Part shown: positions 1 through 7,212 of the stretch, piece by piece | Numbering within the stretch: the first letter of the stretch is position 1 | Layout of the letters: each line of letters begins with the position of its first letter | Origin: Nitrospirota bacterium | GTDB taxonomy: Bacteria > Nitrospirota > Nitrospiria > 2-01-FULL-66-17 | NCBI GenBank assembly: GCA_040757335.1 | Contig: JBFLXB010000007.1 | Location: 1 to 64,000 of the forward strand | DNA length: 64,000 nt | Direction of reading: 5' to 3' | Notes under the pieces: generated by a model | What the model saw: the letters and a program-made list of their open reading frames with translations, nothing else | The model's database searches: none | What the model was told of the DNA's origin: nothing | Translations under genes and position numbers: made by a program

Positions 1-245
1 CCCCGGCGCCCACGAGGCGGCAGACGCTGTCTGATGCCTGGGGAGCCCCGCAAGGCCTGAGGCGCGTGCCTCGGCGGCGTCCTCACGATGGGGAATATCC
101 CGATAGGAGCTTTATCCATGCGCTTCGGTGGAGTCGAGGTGGGGCGCGGTGACGTCCAGGGCCGGCGGCGCCGAGTGCAGACCGCCCCTTTCGGTGGGGT
201 CTTCGCCGAGTGGCCCATCGTCCCGGTTCCACCACCCCGCTCATC

Positions 246-278
<33 letters not shown>

Positions 279-301
279 TCCGACTGGTTTCATGCGTAGG
301 C

Positions 302-1612
302 TCACGGTGGGGACCCCAGATGCAGCGTTCGCAGCCGCAGGACTCCGAGTTCACCGAAGATCCGGTCGGCCGGGAAGCGCCGGGTGCCGCGCGTCGGCAC
401 CTTGTGGCGTCGCCTGAGAAAGTGGCGCACGCAGTGGTAGACATACTGGTCCACTGCCCGATATGCCAGGGTGCGCGTTCCGTAGCTGAAGTAGGTGGCC
501 CATCCCCGCAAGGCGCGGTTCAGTCGCGTGACCACCTCGGGCCACGGGGCTTGATTCCCCGGCCGCAGGATCCCTCGCACCGCCTGCTTGACGCGGCGGA
601 CGCTCTTCCGGGATGGCTGCGCGGCCACGTACGTGTGGCCGTCTTTCCGGTAGCGTTCGATCCCAAACCGATACCCGAGGAAGTCGAACGTCTCTCGGCG
701 GGCGTTGCGGATGCCGGTCTTGGTCTCGTTCAGGGTCAGCCCGATCGCTCGCATGACGCTCCGTGTCCACTCCAGGGCCGCCGCCGCGTGGCCGCGGCTG
801 ACGATCACCAGGTCGTCCGCGTAGGTGATGATGCGCGCCCGGTACTGCCAGTCCTTCCCCTGTCGTCGCCACGCCTTGAGAATGCGGTTCATGTAGATGT
901 TGGCCAGCAGCGGGCTGATGACGCCGCCCTGGGGCGTGCCCATCCGGCTCCGCTTGCCGCCTGTCATCGTCCGATTCCCGCGCTCATCGCGATCTTCGAC
1001 CGGCACCTTAAGCCAGTTCTTCACCAGCTTCAACATGCCTCGGTCCACCACCCGCCGCGCCACGCTCTGCATCAGCTCGGTGTGCGGGATGGTCTCGAAG
1101 TACCGCGACAGGTCGGCGTCGACCACGTCCGTAAATCCATGACACAGGGCCGTGTGAACGACCTTCACGGCTTCCTGTGCGCTTCGCCTAGGCCGATAGC
1201 CGTAGGCACTGTCCTCGAAGTCGGCCTCGAAGATCGGTTCCAGCACCAGCTTGGCGGCGGTCTGTACCACTCGATCCCGAATCGTCGGAATCCCGAGCGG
1301 TCGCTCGCCGCCTCCCGGCTTGGGGATCATCACCCGTCGCACGGGGTCTGGCTGGTATGTCTTTTCGTGCAACTGCTGTCTCAGCCCCGCCAACCACGTC
1401 TCCACGCCCTGCGCCTCAATGTCCGCGAACCGCACCCCGTCCACGCCCGGCGCTCCGCCGTGTTGCCGCGAGAGCCGGTATGCATGGGCCAAGATGTCTT
1501 CCCGGTACACCTTGTCGTAGAGCCGGTAGAAGCGGTACGCGGGCTCCGCCTTCGCCTTCGCATACAGCTTCCTCTGGAGCTGCCGGATCAACTCCGGGGT
1601 CTCAAGGCTCAC
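302..1612 (-). CDS. ltrA: Group II intron reverse transcriptase/maturase
   Basis: The 436-aa multifunctional protein would help the host intron fold and splice, and would copy it into new DNA sites. The reverse transcriptase fingers/palm covers roughly residues 50-330, with the catalytic YADD box at 264-267 and the TPQGG...LLANIYMN block at about 226-242. The C-terminal maturase (X) domain includes LNRALRGWATYFSYG. No HNH endonuclease domain follows it, so mobility would be endonuclease-independent. The start is GTG at 1612. The frame is intact with no stops, so the element may still be active. Family assignment is secure; the intron subclass (B, C or other) is not resolved here. Confidence 0.95.
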   Translation of the reverse strand: MSLETPELIRQLQRKLYAKAKAEPAYRFYRLYDKVYREDILAHAYRLSRQHGGAPGVDGVRFADIEAQGVETWLAGLRQQLHEKTYQPDPVRRVMIPKPGGGERPLGIPTIRDRVVQTAAKLVLEPIFEADFEDSAYGYRPRRSAQEAVKVVHTALCHGFTDVVDADLSRYFETIPHTELMQSVARRVVDRGMLKLVKNWLKVPVEDRDERGNRTMTGGKRSRMGTPQGGVISPLLANIYMNRILKAWRRQGKDWQYRARIITYADDLVIVSRGHAAAALEWTRSVMRAIGLTLNETKTGIRNARRETFDFLGYRFGIERYRKDGHTYVAAQPSRKSVRRVKQAVRGILRPGNQAPWPEVVTRLNRALRGWATYFSYGTRTLAYRAVDQYVYHCVRHFLRRRHKVPTRGTRRFPADRIFGELGVLRLRTLHLGSPP

Positions 1613-1881
1613 GCCAATCCCCTTCCGCTCGCTCCGTCCGAAGCCCCCAGAAGTGAGGCCCCTTCCCTCCCCCGGCGTTACCCGGCTTCGTCAGTACTAT
1701 GGGCCTCTCCGACGCCCGCTCGGGCGGTGGCCTCACGCCACATCGAGGGTCGCGACCCCTCACCCGTCCGGGCCTCCCACGTTTCGCACAGGACCTTCCC
1801 CACGTGCCGTCCCCATTACCCCGGTGGACCGCGCAGGGTGCACTCATCGGCTGCTTCCCCCACGCGCGGCGGCCTTCCCCG

Positions 1882-1888
1882 TTATTCA
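1882..1888 (-). other. Group II intron EBS1
   Basis: The minus strand reads TGAATAA. It is perfectly complementary to TTATTCA, the last seven bases of the 5' exon at 2112-2106 (IBS1). This supports the 5' splice junction at 2105/2106 and shows that the intron matches its present insertion site. Confidence 0.8.
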
Positions 1889-2105
1889 GGCGGGTCGGCG
1901 TCCACGACATCACTTTCGAGGCCTGCTCAGGGTTCACTCGCGTTACGGCCCATGACGTTGCGCACCCACCCACGGTGGGCGATGTTCGCCGGGGCTTTGA
2001 CGGCCGGCGTTGCCACCGTCCGCCACCCGGGTCGCTACCCAGTTGAGCCGACCACTACTGGGACGGATCTCTCATCCGCTGGTCCTCTGCGCCTTCGTGG
2101 CGCAC

Positions 2106-2681
2106 TGAATAATGCGGGCTAAGTAGATCGTACAGCCAGTCGCGACTCACTCCGGGGACCACGCTGCTCAAATGGTCTGCCCAAGCATCAAAGCTTTCCT
2201 TTGATACCCCAACAAATGGCAACCCTTTGAGAGTAGTTCCGTCCTTCCAGAGAGCGGACAACCAACCCACAATTTCCTGGAACGTTTCGTCGTCGGGTCG
2301 AGCTTCGGCGGCCCTCTTCCACGACTCGACCAGACCATGACCACCGTCGAATAAGCGGTGTTCCCCGCCACCGATATGCGTGCGGAGATACGTGGCGTCA
2401 AGTGCACGATCGTACACGGTTGCCGCACCCTCCGTGATGCCTTTGCTCCAACGAAGCAATGCATCTGGAGATAAAAAAGCCGCTACCGGGCTTACGTAGT
2501 CAACGGCGTACCCCGCAGCGGACTTACCCACCTCGAGTCCGCGAGCCATGAACTCTGAAACTTTCGCAGCTGTTTGGCTGTCACTTACCGCAGCCCATTC
2601 TTCTCTCGCACGCTTTCCCCACGACTGTGCTTTTTCACGGGCTTTACGCCAGATATCCTTTGAGCGATTGGGCTCGGACAT
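2106..2681 (-). CDS. Integron cassette 5 protein, interrupted by the intron (5' exon, 192 codons)
   Basis: This hypothetical cassette-encoded protein starts at ATG 2681 behind a good AAGGAG ribosome site. It runs in frame for 192 codons up to the intron boundary after ...SPHYS. It is mostly helical and polar, with Lys/Arg-rich heptads at residues 8-35 (KDIWRKAREKAQ...), a Gly/Ala-rich hydrophobic patch around 55-70, and no signal peptide. I recognise no family. Reading past the junction would add 16 intron-encoded codons before a stop at 2055. The true 3' exon must lie beyond the intron, at the extreme left of the window or outside it. Confidence 0.75.
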
Positions 2682-2696
2682 TGGAACTCCTTGTAC

Positions 2697-2789
2697 ACCT
2701 AACGCCAAAACTAACCCGCCGGCCTCCGACATAACGAGCGAAGCGAGCGGCCCCGCTGGCACCCGGTCGGGTTGAGTGCCGGGTTAGGC
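2697..2789 (-). repeat. attC site 4 (between cassettes 4 and 5)
   Basis: On the minus strand the site runs from R'' GCCTAAC to R' GTTAGGT, matching the RYYYAAC and GTTRRRY consensus. Inner arms AACCCG-A-CCGG and CCGG-CGGGTT pair, with an unpaired A as in a canonical folded attC. The centre holds a GAGCGAAGCGAGC-type palindrome. It is nearly identical in plan to the three other sites, as in sedentary chromosomal integrons. Confidence 0.92.
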
Positions 2790-2796
2790 GATTGGA

Positions 2797-3513
2797 TCAA
2801 AACCCAAAGAATCTCATTCTCACCATGGTGAATACCGTACCGAAAATGAGGAAGCCTATGATCCCATATATGAACCAGTTCCACAAAGTGCTGCGAGTTC
2901 TGCTCGTACGAGAGTCGAACGAGCTGTATGGTTTAAAAACGATTCTTGAAACCCAATAGAACACGACGAGGCCAGCCGACACCCAACTCGTGATTAGCCA
3001 GATATTCTGACTTCTTAGGGTCATCGCAGGCGAGAAGAACACGACGAGAGGAGAAAGGGAAAAGACAATGAGCTCTACGACGATTGGGGGGTTATAAAAC
3101 CAATTAAAGTTGCGGTGCGGCTCTAAGAGTCTTTTCAATCCATCGCACAGCGCGGTCGCTAATTCTCTTGCATTCCGTGCATGGCAATTGATAGACAGTT
3201 CTGAAGAGGCTCTGCGACGATGAAAACGCAGTCTGACCATTAACAACTCTTGCTTCGAGTAAAGACGACTGGCCTCGACTGTAATCCCCTGGGTCCGATC
3301 GGAAAACAAGGCTGGGCCAAAGTCAGAGATACTCTTAAGAACCTCGGTACCGAGGCTATCGGTTATAGACAGAGTATATTCATCGCGAAACGCTTCTTGC
3401 TGGTTACCATAAAGATTACCCATGGCAGTCTTGAGGTAATCTTCCAGACCACGGAGTAAATCCTTATCTACGCAGCAAGAAGGGAGGATCATCTCCAATC
3501 TAAACTCTGTCAT
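2797..3513 (-). CDS. Integron cassette 4 protein with C-terminal membrane segments
   Basis: The hypothetical protein is 238 aa. The N-terminal 130 residues look soluble and mixed alpha/beta (MTEFRLEMILPSCCVDKDLL...). They are followed by two or three hydrophobic segments at about residues 148-170, 178-196 and 213-232, so the C-terminus should sit in the inner membrane. GC content is clearly lower than in the housekeeping genes, which is usual for cassette genes of foreign origin. The ORF ends 8 bp before the R'' box of its attC, so ORF and site form one cassette unit (about 2704-3548). I recognise no family. Confidence 0.8.
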   Translation of the reverse strand: MTEFRLEMILPSCCVDKDLLRGLEDYLKTAMGNLYGNQQEAFRDEYTLSITDSLGTEVLKSISDFGPALFSDRTQGITVEASRLYSKQELLMVRLRFHRRRASSELSINCHARNARELATALCDGLKRLLEPHRNFNWFYNPPIVVELIVFSLSPLVVFFSPAMTLRSQNIWLITSWVSAGLVVFYWVSRIVFKPYSSFDSRTSRTRSTLWNWFIYGIIGFLIFGTVFTMVRMRFFGF

Positions 3514-3541
3514 CGCGCCCGCTATGACTCCGATCCGGAAA

Positions 3542-3635
3542 GCCTAACAGCAAAACTAACCCGCCGGCCTCAGAGCCAACGAGCGAAGCGAGTGAGCGCC
3601 GCCAGCAGCCGGTCGGGTTGAGTGACGGGTTAGGC
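3542..3635 (-). repeat. attC site 3 (between cassettes 3 and 4)
   Basis: R'' is GCCTAAC at 3635-3629 and R' is GTTAGGC at 3548-3542. The same AACCCGACCGG / CCGGCGGGTT inner stem is present as in the other sites. The variable centre reads GAGCGAAGCGAGTGAGC on the plus strand. Confidence 0.92.
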
Positions 3636-3640
3636 AGCAC

Positions 3641-3913
3641 TCAGTCATCGTCAGTTGTACTGTCCGACTCGCGGAAGGCGGCTCCGTGAAATCCTCTCGC
3701 CTCACCGACAACAGGAAAGCCGGGATCATTTGGATCTGAGTATCCCGCGGAACCGCGCTTTCGGGCGCGGCGACCGGCGAAAACCAGGAAGAATCCCAGC
3801 AGTATGAGTCCGACTCCAATGGGATAGTAGACGATGGCCACCCAATGACCAAATGGGAAAACCATCGCGCCAATGCCCGCTATCAACACCCCGATAAGTT
3901 CTCGTGGACTCAT
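3641..3913 (-). CDS. Integron cassette 3 small membrane protein
   Basis: The 90-aa protein has two hydrophobic helices, around residues 6-24 (LIGVLIAGIGAMVFPFGHW) and 27-46 (AIVYYPIGVGLILLGFFLVF). They are followed by a basic RRARKR stretch and a polar, acidic tail ending DDD. It should be a two-pass inner-membrane protein with a cytoplasmic tail. The ATG at 3913 lies only 6 nt inside the cassette core site, leaving a very short leader; the longer reading frame would have to cross the recombination point. Function unknown. Confidence 0.75.
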   Translation of the reverse strand: MSPRELIGVLIAGIGAMVFPFGHWVAIVYYPIGVGLILLGFFLVFAGRRARKRGSAGYSDPNDPGFPVVGEARGFHGAAFRESDSTTDDD

Positions 3914-3918
3914 GTGTG

Positions 3919-4012
3919 GCCTAACGCCCGAACTAACCCGCCGGCCCCCGGCACAACGAGCGGGAGCGAGCCGCCCTGCCGGCACCCGGTCGGGTTGAGT
4001 GTCGGGTTAGAC
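3919..4012 (-). repeat. attC site 2 (between cassettes 2 and 3)
   Basis: R'' is GTCTAAC at 4012-4006 and R' is GTTAGGC at 3925-3919, with the same paired inner arms as the neighbouring sites. The central palindrome differs slightly (GAGCGGGAGCGAGCC), showing normal attC variation in the loop only. Confidence 0.92.
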
Positions 4013-4015
4013 CGC

Positions 4016-4555
4016 TTATGGGTCTCGGGGTTTGGCGATGGCACGTGTTTGTGCCTTATGTCCAGGCAAGTTCTCATTCTCCCAGTTAGCGAACGCGTCT
4101 AGACGAAGACCGACAGGTTTCTCCAACCATTGATCAGAGAAGAAGTGTGTCCAGACGTACTCTTTGAGAAATCCAGCTCGGTCAACATCAGCCAGCTGAT
4201 CGAAATATGAGTCCACAGGGGTAGGAGACTTTTCTTTCAGGGAGAGCCAGTACTCAACAAGATTTCTTCGCGCATCCAGCTCTTCCGAGAAGGAATAACG
4301 ATAGACGCCTTGACCCGGAAATGTCCTTATGAACTTCCAATCTATCCACTTTGCCCTCGCGTTTGCGTACACCAGCCACCCGACCAGCACCGATTCGTTT
4401 GTCTTGTCGAGCGTATCATCCACCACGATAACGGATGTTGATGGCTCAAACGACAAAGTGGCTGTCACGCAATAGTGTAGAAACAGAACGGTCAGGAATA
4501 GCAGCCGGCCTCCATAGCGCCATGGAGTGCTCACTATCGATACAGTGGGTAGCAT
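4016..4555 (-). CDS. Integron cassette 2 exported or membrane-anchored protein
   Basis: The 179-aa hypothetical protein has an N-terminal hydrophobic segment at about residues 15-35 (GRLLFLTVLFLHYCVTATLS), either an uncleaved anchor or a signal peptide. The rest is polar and rich in aromatic residues and should be periplasmic. ATG 4555 is preferred over the TTG one codon upstream. The stop codon is 4 bp before the attC. It is AT-richer than the chromosomal genes around it. No family recognised. Confidence 0.75.
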   Translation of the reverse strand: MLPTVSIVSTPWRYGGRLLFLTVLFLHYCVTATLSFEPSTSVIVVDDTLDKTNESVLVGWLVYANARAKWIDWKFIRTFPGQGVYRYSFSEELDARRNLVEYWLSLKEKSPTPVDSYFDQLADVDRAGFLKEYVWTHFFSDQWLEKPVGLRLDAFANWENENLPGHKAQTRAIAKPRDP

Positions 4556-4568
4556 CAACTCAATCGCG

Positions 4569-4662
4569 GTCTAACGCCAGAACTAACCCGCCGGCCTCCG
4601 AGCCGACGAGCGCAGCGAGTGAGCCCCGCTAGTATCCGGTCGGGTTGAGTGCCGGGTTAGAC
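4569..4662 (-). repeat. attC site 1 (between cassettes 1 and 2)
   Basis: R'' is GTCTAAC at 4662-4656 and R' is GTTAGAC at 4575-4569, with the same stem as the other three sites. The stop codon of cassette 1 (TAA, 4659-4657) lies inside the R'' box, a common arrangement in integron cassettes. Confidence 0.92.
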
Positions 4663-4857
4663 CTGCCATCTCGTGAGTAGATTGTTGACTTTGCCGTCGG
4701 CGTGAGCCTTCCGACCACTTGGCAGTACCAAGCACACCGAACCTTCTGGGAGCTGATAGTCGCGCTCAATACGCCGAGTGATGCCGCCCACCGTTGCATC
4801 GACGCGCGCCGCCCTGAACCGCACTGGATTCTGCTTCTTCGGTTTCCTCTTTGCCAT
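4657..4857 (-). CDS. Integron cassette 1 small basic protein
   Basis: The 66-aa hypothetical protein is the first cassette next to the integrase remnant. It starts at ATG 4857 behind GAGGAG. The N-terminus is strongly basic (MAKRKPKKQNPVRFRAARVD) and could contact nucleic acid. The middle region (TRRIERDYQLPEGSVCLVLPSGRKAHADGK is its core) looks like a small beta-rich fold. The cassette spans about 4576-4885. In an active integron this position would be the best expressed, from the promoter near intI. Function unknown. Confidence 0.75.
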   Translation of the reverse strand: MAKRKPKKQNPVRFRAARVDATVGGITRRIERDYQLPEGSVCLVLPSGRKAHADGKVNNLLTRWQV

Positions 4858-4878
4858 TCCGAGTCTCCTCGTGTGGAG

Positions 4879-4992
4879 GTCTAACCATTGATTGACTTGC
4901 CAAATTGCCCTGATAGTGCGATATTGGCGGGGTTTTCAGGCAGTGTTACCCCATACCGTTATCACCGATCAGGGCACCGTGGCTCCAACCTT
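4879..4992. other. Presumed attI region and intI/cassette promoter region
   Basis: A GTTAGAC core (minus strand, 4885-4879) marks the boundary of the first cassette and hence the attI recombination point. The 107 bp from there to the integrase start should hold attI, and possibly the cassette promoter and the intI promoter. I could not identify a convincing -35/-10 pair or a LexA box in it. Confidence 0.55.
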
Positions 4993-5357
4993 ATGCCTGA
5001 CCTGACGGGAAGTCAACGACCCAGGCTCCTGGACGACGTGCGGAACGTGCTCCGCCTTCACCACTATTCCATTCACACCGAACGATCCTACGTGGATTGG
5101 ATCGTCCGGTTTGTTCGTTTTCACCGGATGCGCTCACCACAAGGCGGCGGTTCGACGCGCCGAGTTGACCAAGCCGATCAGCGCGCATACCTTTCGCCAT
5201 TCCTTCGCCACCCATCTCCTTCAGCGCGGAACTGACATCCGAACCATTCAAGCACCTCCTGGGGCACACCGATGTGTCCACCACCATGATCTACACCCAC
5301 GTCCTGCAGCAGGGCGGTCACGGCGTCGTGAGCCCACTGGACGATCTGGGTGCCTGA
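4993..5357 (+). pseudogene. intI: Integron integrase remnant (internal deletion plus frameshift)
   Basis: The N-terminal about 45 codons ([36 protein letters not shown]) match the start of IntI tyrosine recombinases. The sequence then jumps directly to the C-terminal catalytic part ([20 protein letters not shown], with the HxxR box). About 210 residues of the usual 320-340 are missing, including the first catalytic Arg region and the IntI-specific patch. A second lesion follows: after IRTIQ one extra C shifts the frame, and [20 protein letters not shown] with the Tyr nucleophile continues in another frame to TGA 5355-5357. The enzyme must be dead. It is divergent from the cassettes, the standard integron layout. 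Confidence 0.92.
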
Positions 5358-5424
5358 TCATCCTTCCGTTGGCTTAGATGCACGAGGGACCGGCCCCGGG
5401 CGAGGTTTTCGAGAGCCGGAAGAT

Positions 5425-6513
5425 TTATGCGGTGGAGGCGATGACCCCCCCGCCGACCACCACGTTGCCGTCGTAGAACACGATGGACTGGCCCGGAGCG
5501 ACCGCGCGCTGGGTCTGGTCGAACACGACGCGCAGCAGCCCATCGCGATACGGACTGAGCGTGGCACAGGCCTCGGGTGTCTTGTAGCGGTACTTGGCGG
5601 ACACCCTGGTCGGCTCGGTGATGGCGGCCACCGCACCCAGGCGCACGTCCTCGACCTCGCACGCGTTGGTGTACAGGTCCGCCTCGCCACCCAGCACCAC
5701 CAGGTTGCGCTCGGCGTCCAATTCCGTGACGTAGCGCCGCTCGCCGGCAGCCACGCCCAAGCCGCGGCGCTGGCCCACGGTGTAGAACGCCACGCCGCGA
5801 TGGGATCCGAGGGCTTCGCCGCCCACGCCCACCATCGCGCCCGGCTGTTCGGTCTCGGGCAGTTGAGCCGCCACGAACTCCCGGTAGTCCTTCTGCGTGA
5901 CGAAGCAGATTTCCTGGCTCTCCGCGATGTCGTCCACGGGCAAGCCCATGGCCTCGGCCCGCTGCCAGACCTCGGCCTTGGTGAGTCCACCCAGCGGGAA
6001 CAATGTGCGGCGGAGCTGATTCTGCGAGAGCCGATACAGGAAGTAGCTCTGGTCCTTGAGAGGGTCGACGCCCTTGAGTAGGCGATGGCGACCGGAGCGT
6101 GCGTCGTGTTCCACGCGCGCGTAATGCCCGGTGGCCAGCAAATCAGCGCCCATTTCTTCGGCAGCTTCAGAGAGCAGCGCGAACTTTACGCGCTCGTTGC
6201 ACAAGACGCACGGGTTGGGCGTGCGGCCGGCGGCGTACGTAGCGCAAAAATCGTCGATCACCGCGCGACGAAACCGCTCCCGCGCGTCGATCACTCGATG
6301 CGGAATCCCCAGTTCCTTTGCGACGTATTCGGCGATCCCGATCTTGCAGCACGAGCGATCCTGCCAGCGCTTCTCGCGTTCACCCGGCTCGGACCAGGTG
6401 CGCAGCGTCACACCCTCGACACGATACCCGAGAGCGACGAGCATCGATGCCACCACCGCGGAATCCACCCCGCCGCTGAGGCCGACCACAACCTTTTTCC
6501 CTCGGTTCATCAT
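5425..6513 (-). CDS. mnmA: tRNA-specific 2-thiouridylase MnmA
   Basis: The 362-aa enzyme adds sulfur to U34 of tRNA Lys, Glu and Gln using ATP and a relayed persulfide. The PP-loop SGGVDSAVV is at residues 13-21. Catalytic Cys102 lies in RTPNPCVLCN and the second catalytic Cys203 in SQEICFV; the ATGHYAR, DQSYFLY and YTVGQRRGLG blocks are also conserved. Length is normal. With MnmE and MnmG further along the same strand, the window encodes the main xm5s2U34 wobble-modification enzymes. A TATAAT box lies only 11 bp upstream of the first ATG. Confidence 0.97.
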   Translation of the reverse strand: MMNRGKKVVVGLSGGVDSAVVASMLVALGYRVEGVTLRTWSEPGEREKRWQDRSCCKIGIAEYVAKELGIPHRVIDARERFRRAVIDDFCATYAAGRTPNPCVLCNERVKFALLSEAAEEMGADLLATGHYARVEHDARSGRHRLLKGVDPLKDQSYFLYRLSQNQLRRTLFPLGGLTKAEVWQRAEAMGLPVDDIAESQEICFVTQKDYREFVAAQLPETEQPGAMVGVGGEALGSHRGVAFYTVGQRRGLGVAAGERRYVTELDAERNLVVLGGEADLYTNACEVEDVRLGAVAAITEPTRVSAKYRYKTPEACATLSPYRDGLLRVVFDQTQRAVAPGQSIVFYDGNVVVGGGVIASTA

Positions 6514-6524
6514 GCTTGTGTTGG

Positions 6525-6553
6525 ATTATAGGGCAAGCCTAGAGCCTGCCCAA
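6525..6553 (-). promoter_or_regulatory. Candidate mnmA promoter giving a near-leaderless mRNA
   Basis: On the minus strand a perfect TATAAT (6530-6525) lies 17 bp from a weak TTGGGC (6553-6548). The predicted transcription start is about 5 nt before ATG 6513. No Shine-Dalgarno sequence fits in that leader. Confidence 0.5.
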
Positions 6554-6589
6554 GGCGTGTATCTTCGCTATTGTGGGTACTAAATGCAA

Positions 6590-6610
6590 GGGCGGCCACA
6601 GTGGCCGCCC
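6590..6610. terminator. Hairpin between bactofilin and mnmA
   Basis: A perfect 10-bp inverted repeat GGGCGGCCAC-A-GTGGCCGCCC is followed by TTGTT on the plus strand. It lies downstream of the bactofilin gene and upstream of mnmA, both on the minus strand, so it could end transcripts from the parAB side. The T-tract is weak. Confidence 0.5.
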
Positions 6611-6615
6611 TTGTT

Positions 6616-6735
6616 GGCCGCCCAGAAGGCGGCGGATGCAAGGCGGAACGAAGCCTCGCACCGCAGCGTACTGTATCGTACGTGAGGATGCGAGGCTGAA
6701 GTGACAACGCAGCAGCCGCCGCCTTCTGGGCGGCC
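6616..6735. repeat. Palindromic interspersed repeat, copy 1
   Basis: A 120-bp element has perfect 20-bp terminal inverted repeats (6616-6635 and 6716-6735). Each arm is itself a small hairpin, CCGCC-CAGAA-GGCGG. On the minus strand the interior holds CTGCTGCGTTG, CCTCACGTACGA, CAGTACGCT and GCCTTGCAT, all shared in the same order with the second copy at 63503-63627. The arms differ between the copies. Confidence 0.8.
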
Positions 6736-6746
6736 GGCCGCGCCGG

Positions 6747-7169
6747 TTAGTCGTTCGCCGCGATGGCGAGCGGCTCGCGATCCAGCATCACTTCGGTCCG
6801 CGCCTCACCCTTCATTTCGCACTGCCCGTTGAACCGTACGCCGGCTTCGATCATCAGCGCGGGAGTTTTGATCGAGCCGGTGACCACGGCGGGATTGAGC
6901 AATTGGACCTTCTCGGTCGCCGTCACATTGCCTGTGATCTTGCCGCCGCAAACCAGCGTGCCGACCGACACTTCCGCGTCGATCACCGCGGTGTCGCCCA
7001 CCACCAGCGTACCGCTGGAAACGATTTCTCCCTCGATGTGCCCATCGACCCGAACCGTGCCTTCATACGTCACCACGCCTTTGAACCGCGTGCCCTTGCC
7101 CAAAAACGCGATGATCTCGTCGGGATTGCCGCTTCGCTTTTCGCGATCGTCCACTCTCCTGTTCAGCAT
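6747..7169 (-). CDS. Bactofilin
   Basis: The 140-aa polymerising cytoskeletal protein has the bactofilin (DUF583) core at about residues 25-120, a right-handed beta-helix of repeats such as FKGVVTYEGTVRVDGHIEGE and later GKITGNVTATEKVQL. Short polar tails flank it, including a C-terminal MLDREPLAIAAND. Bactofilins act in cell shape, stalk formation and, in Myxococcus, anchoring of the ParABS machinery. The position directly after parB makes a chromosome-segregation role attractive here, but that is inferred from context. Confidence 0.93.
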   Translation of the reverse strand: MLNRRVDDREKRSGNPDEIIAFLGKGTRFKGVVTYEGTVRVDGHIEGEIVSSGTLVVGDTAVIDAEVSVGTLVCGGKITGNVTATEKVQLLNPAVVTGSIKTPALMIEAGVRFNGQCEMKGEARTEVMLDREPLAIAAND

Positions 7170-7212
7170 CTCGTGGTCTCCTCTCTGTACGTGCCTTGCG
7201 GGTCGGGGGCCC

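Noticed and set aside
1-189. Remainder of cassette 5 or another attC at the far left
   Set aside because: No GTTRRRY/RYYYAAC pair and no clear continuation of the interrupted frame could be found, so the 3' exon is left unassigned.
2697-4662. CRISPR array
   Set aside because: The repeats are about 94 bp, 0.4-0.8 kb apart, and alternate with ORFs; they carry attC R''/R' boxes, so they are integron recombination sites.
4993-5357. A short functional tyrosine recombinase
   Set aside because: The N-terminal and C-terminal parts are in different frames with the catalytic middle missing; no single frame gives an active enzyme.
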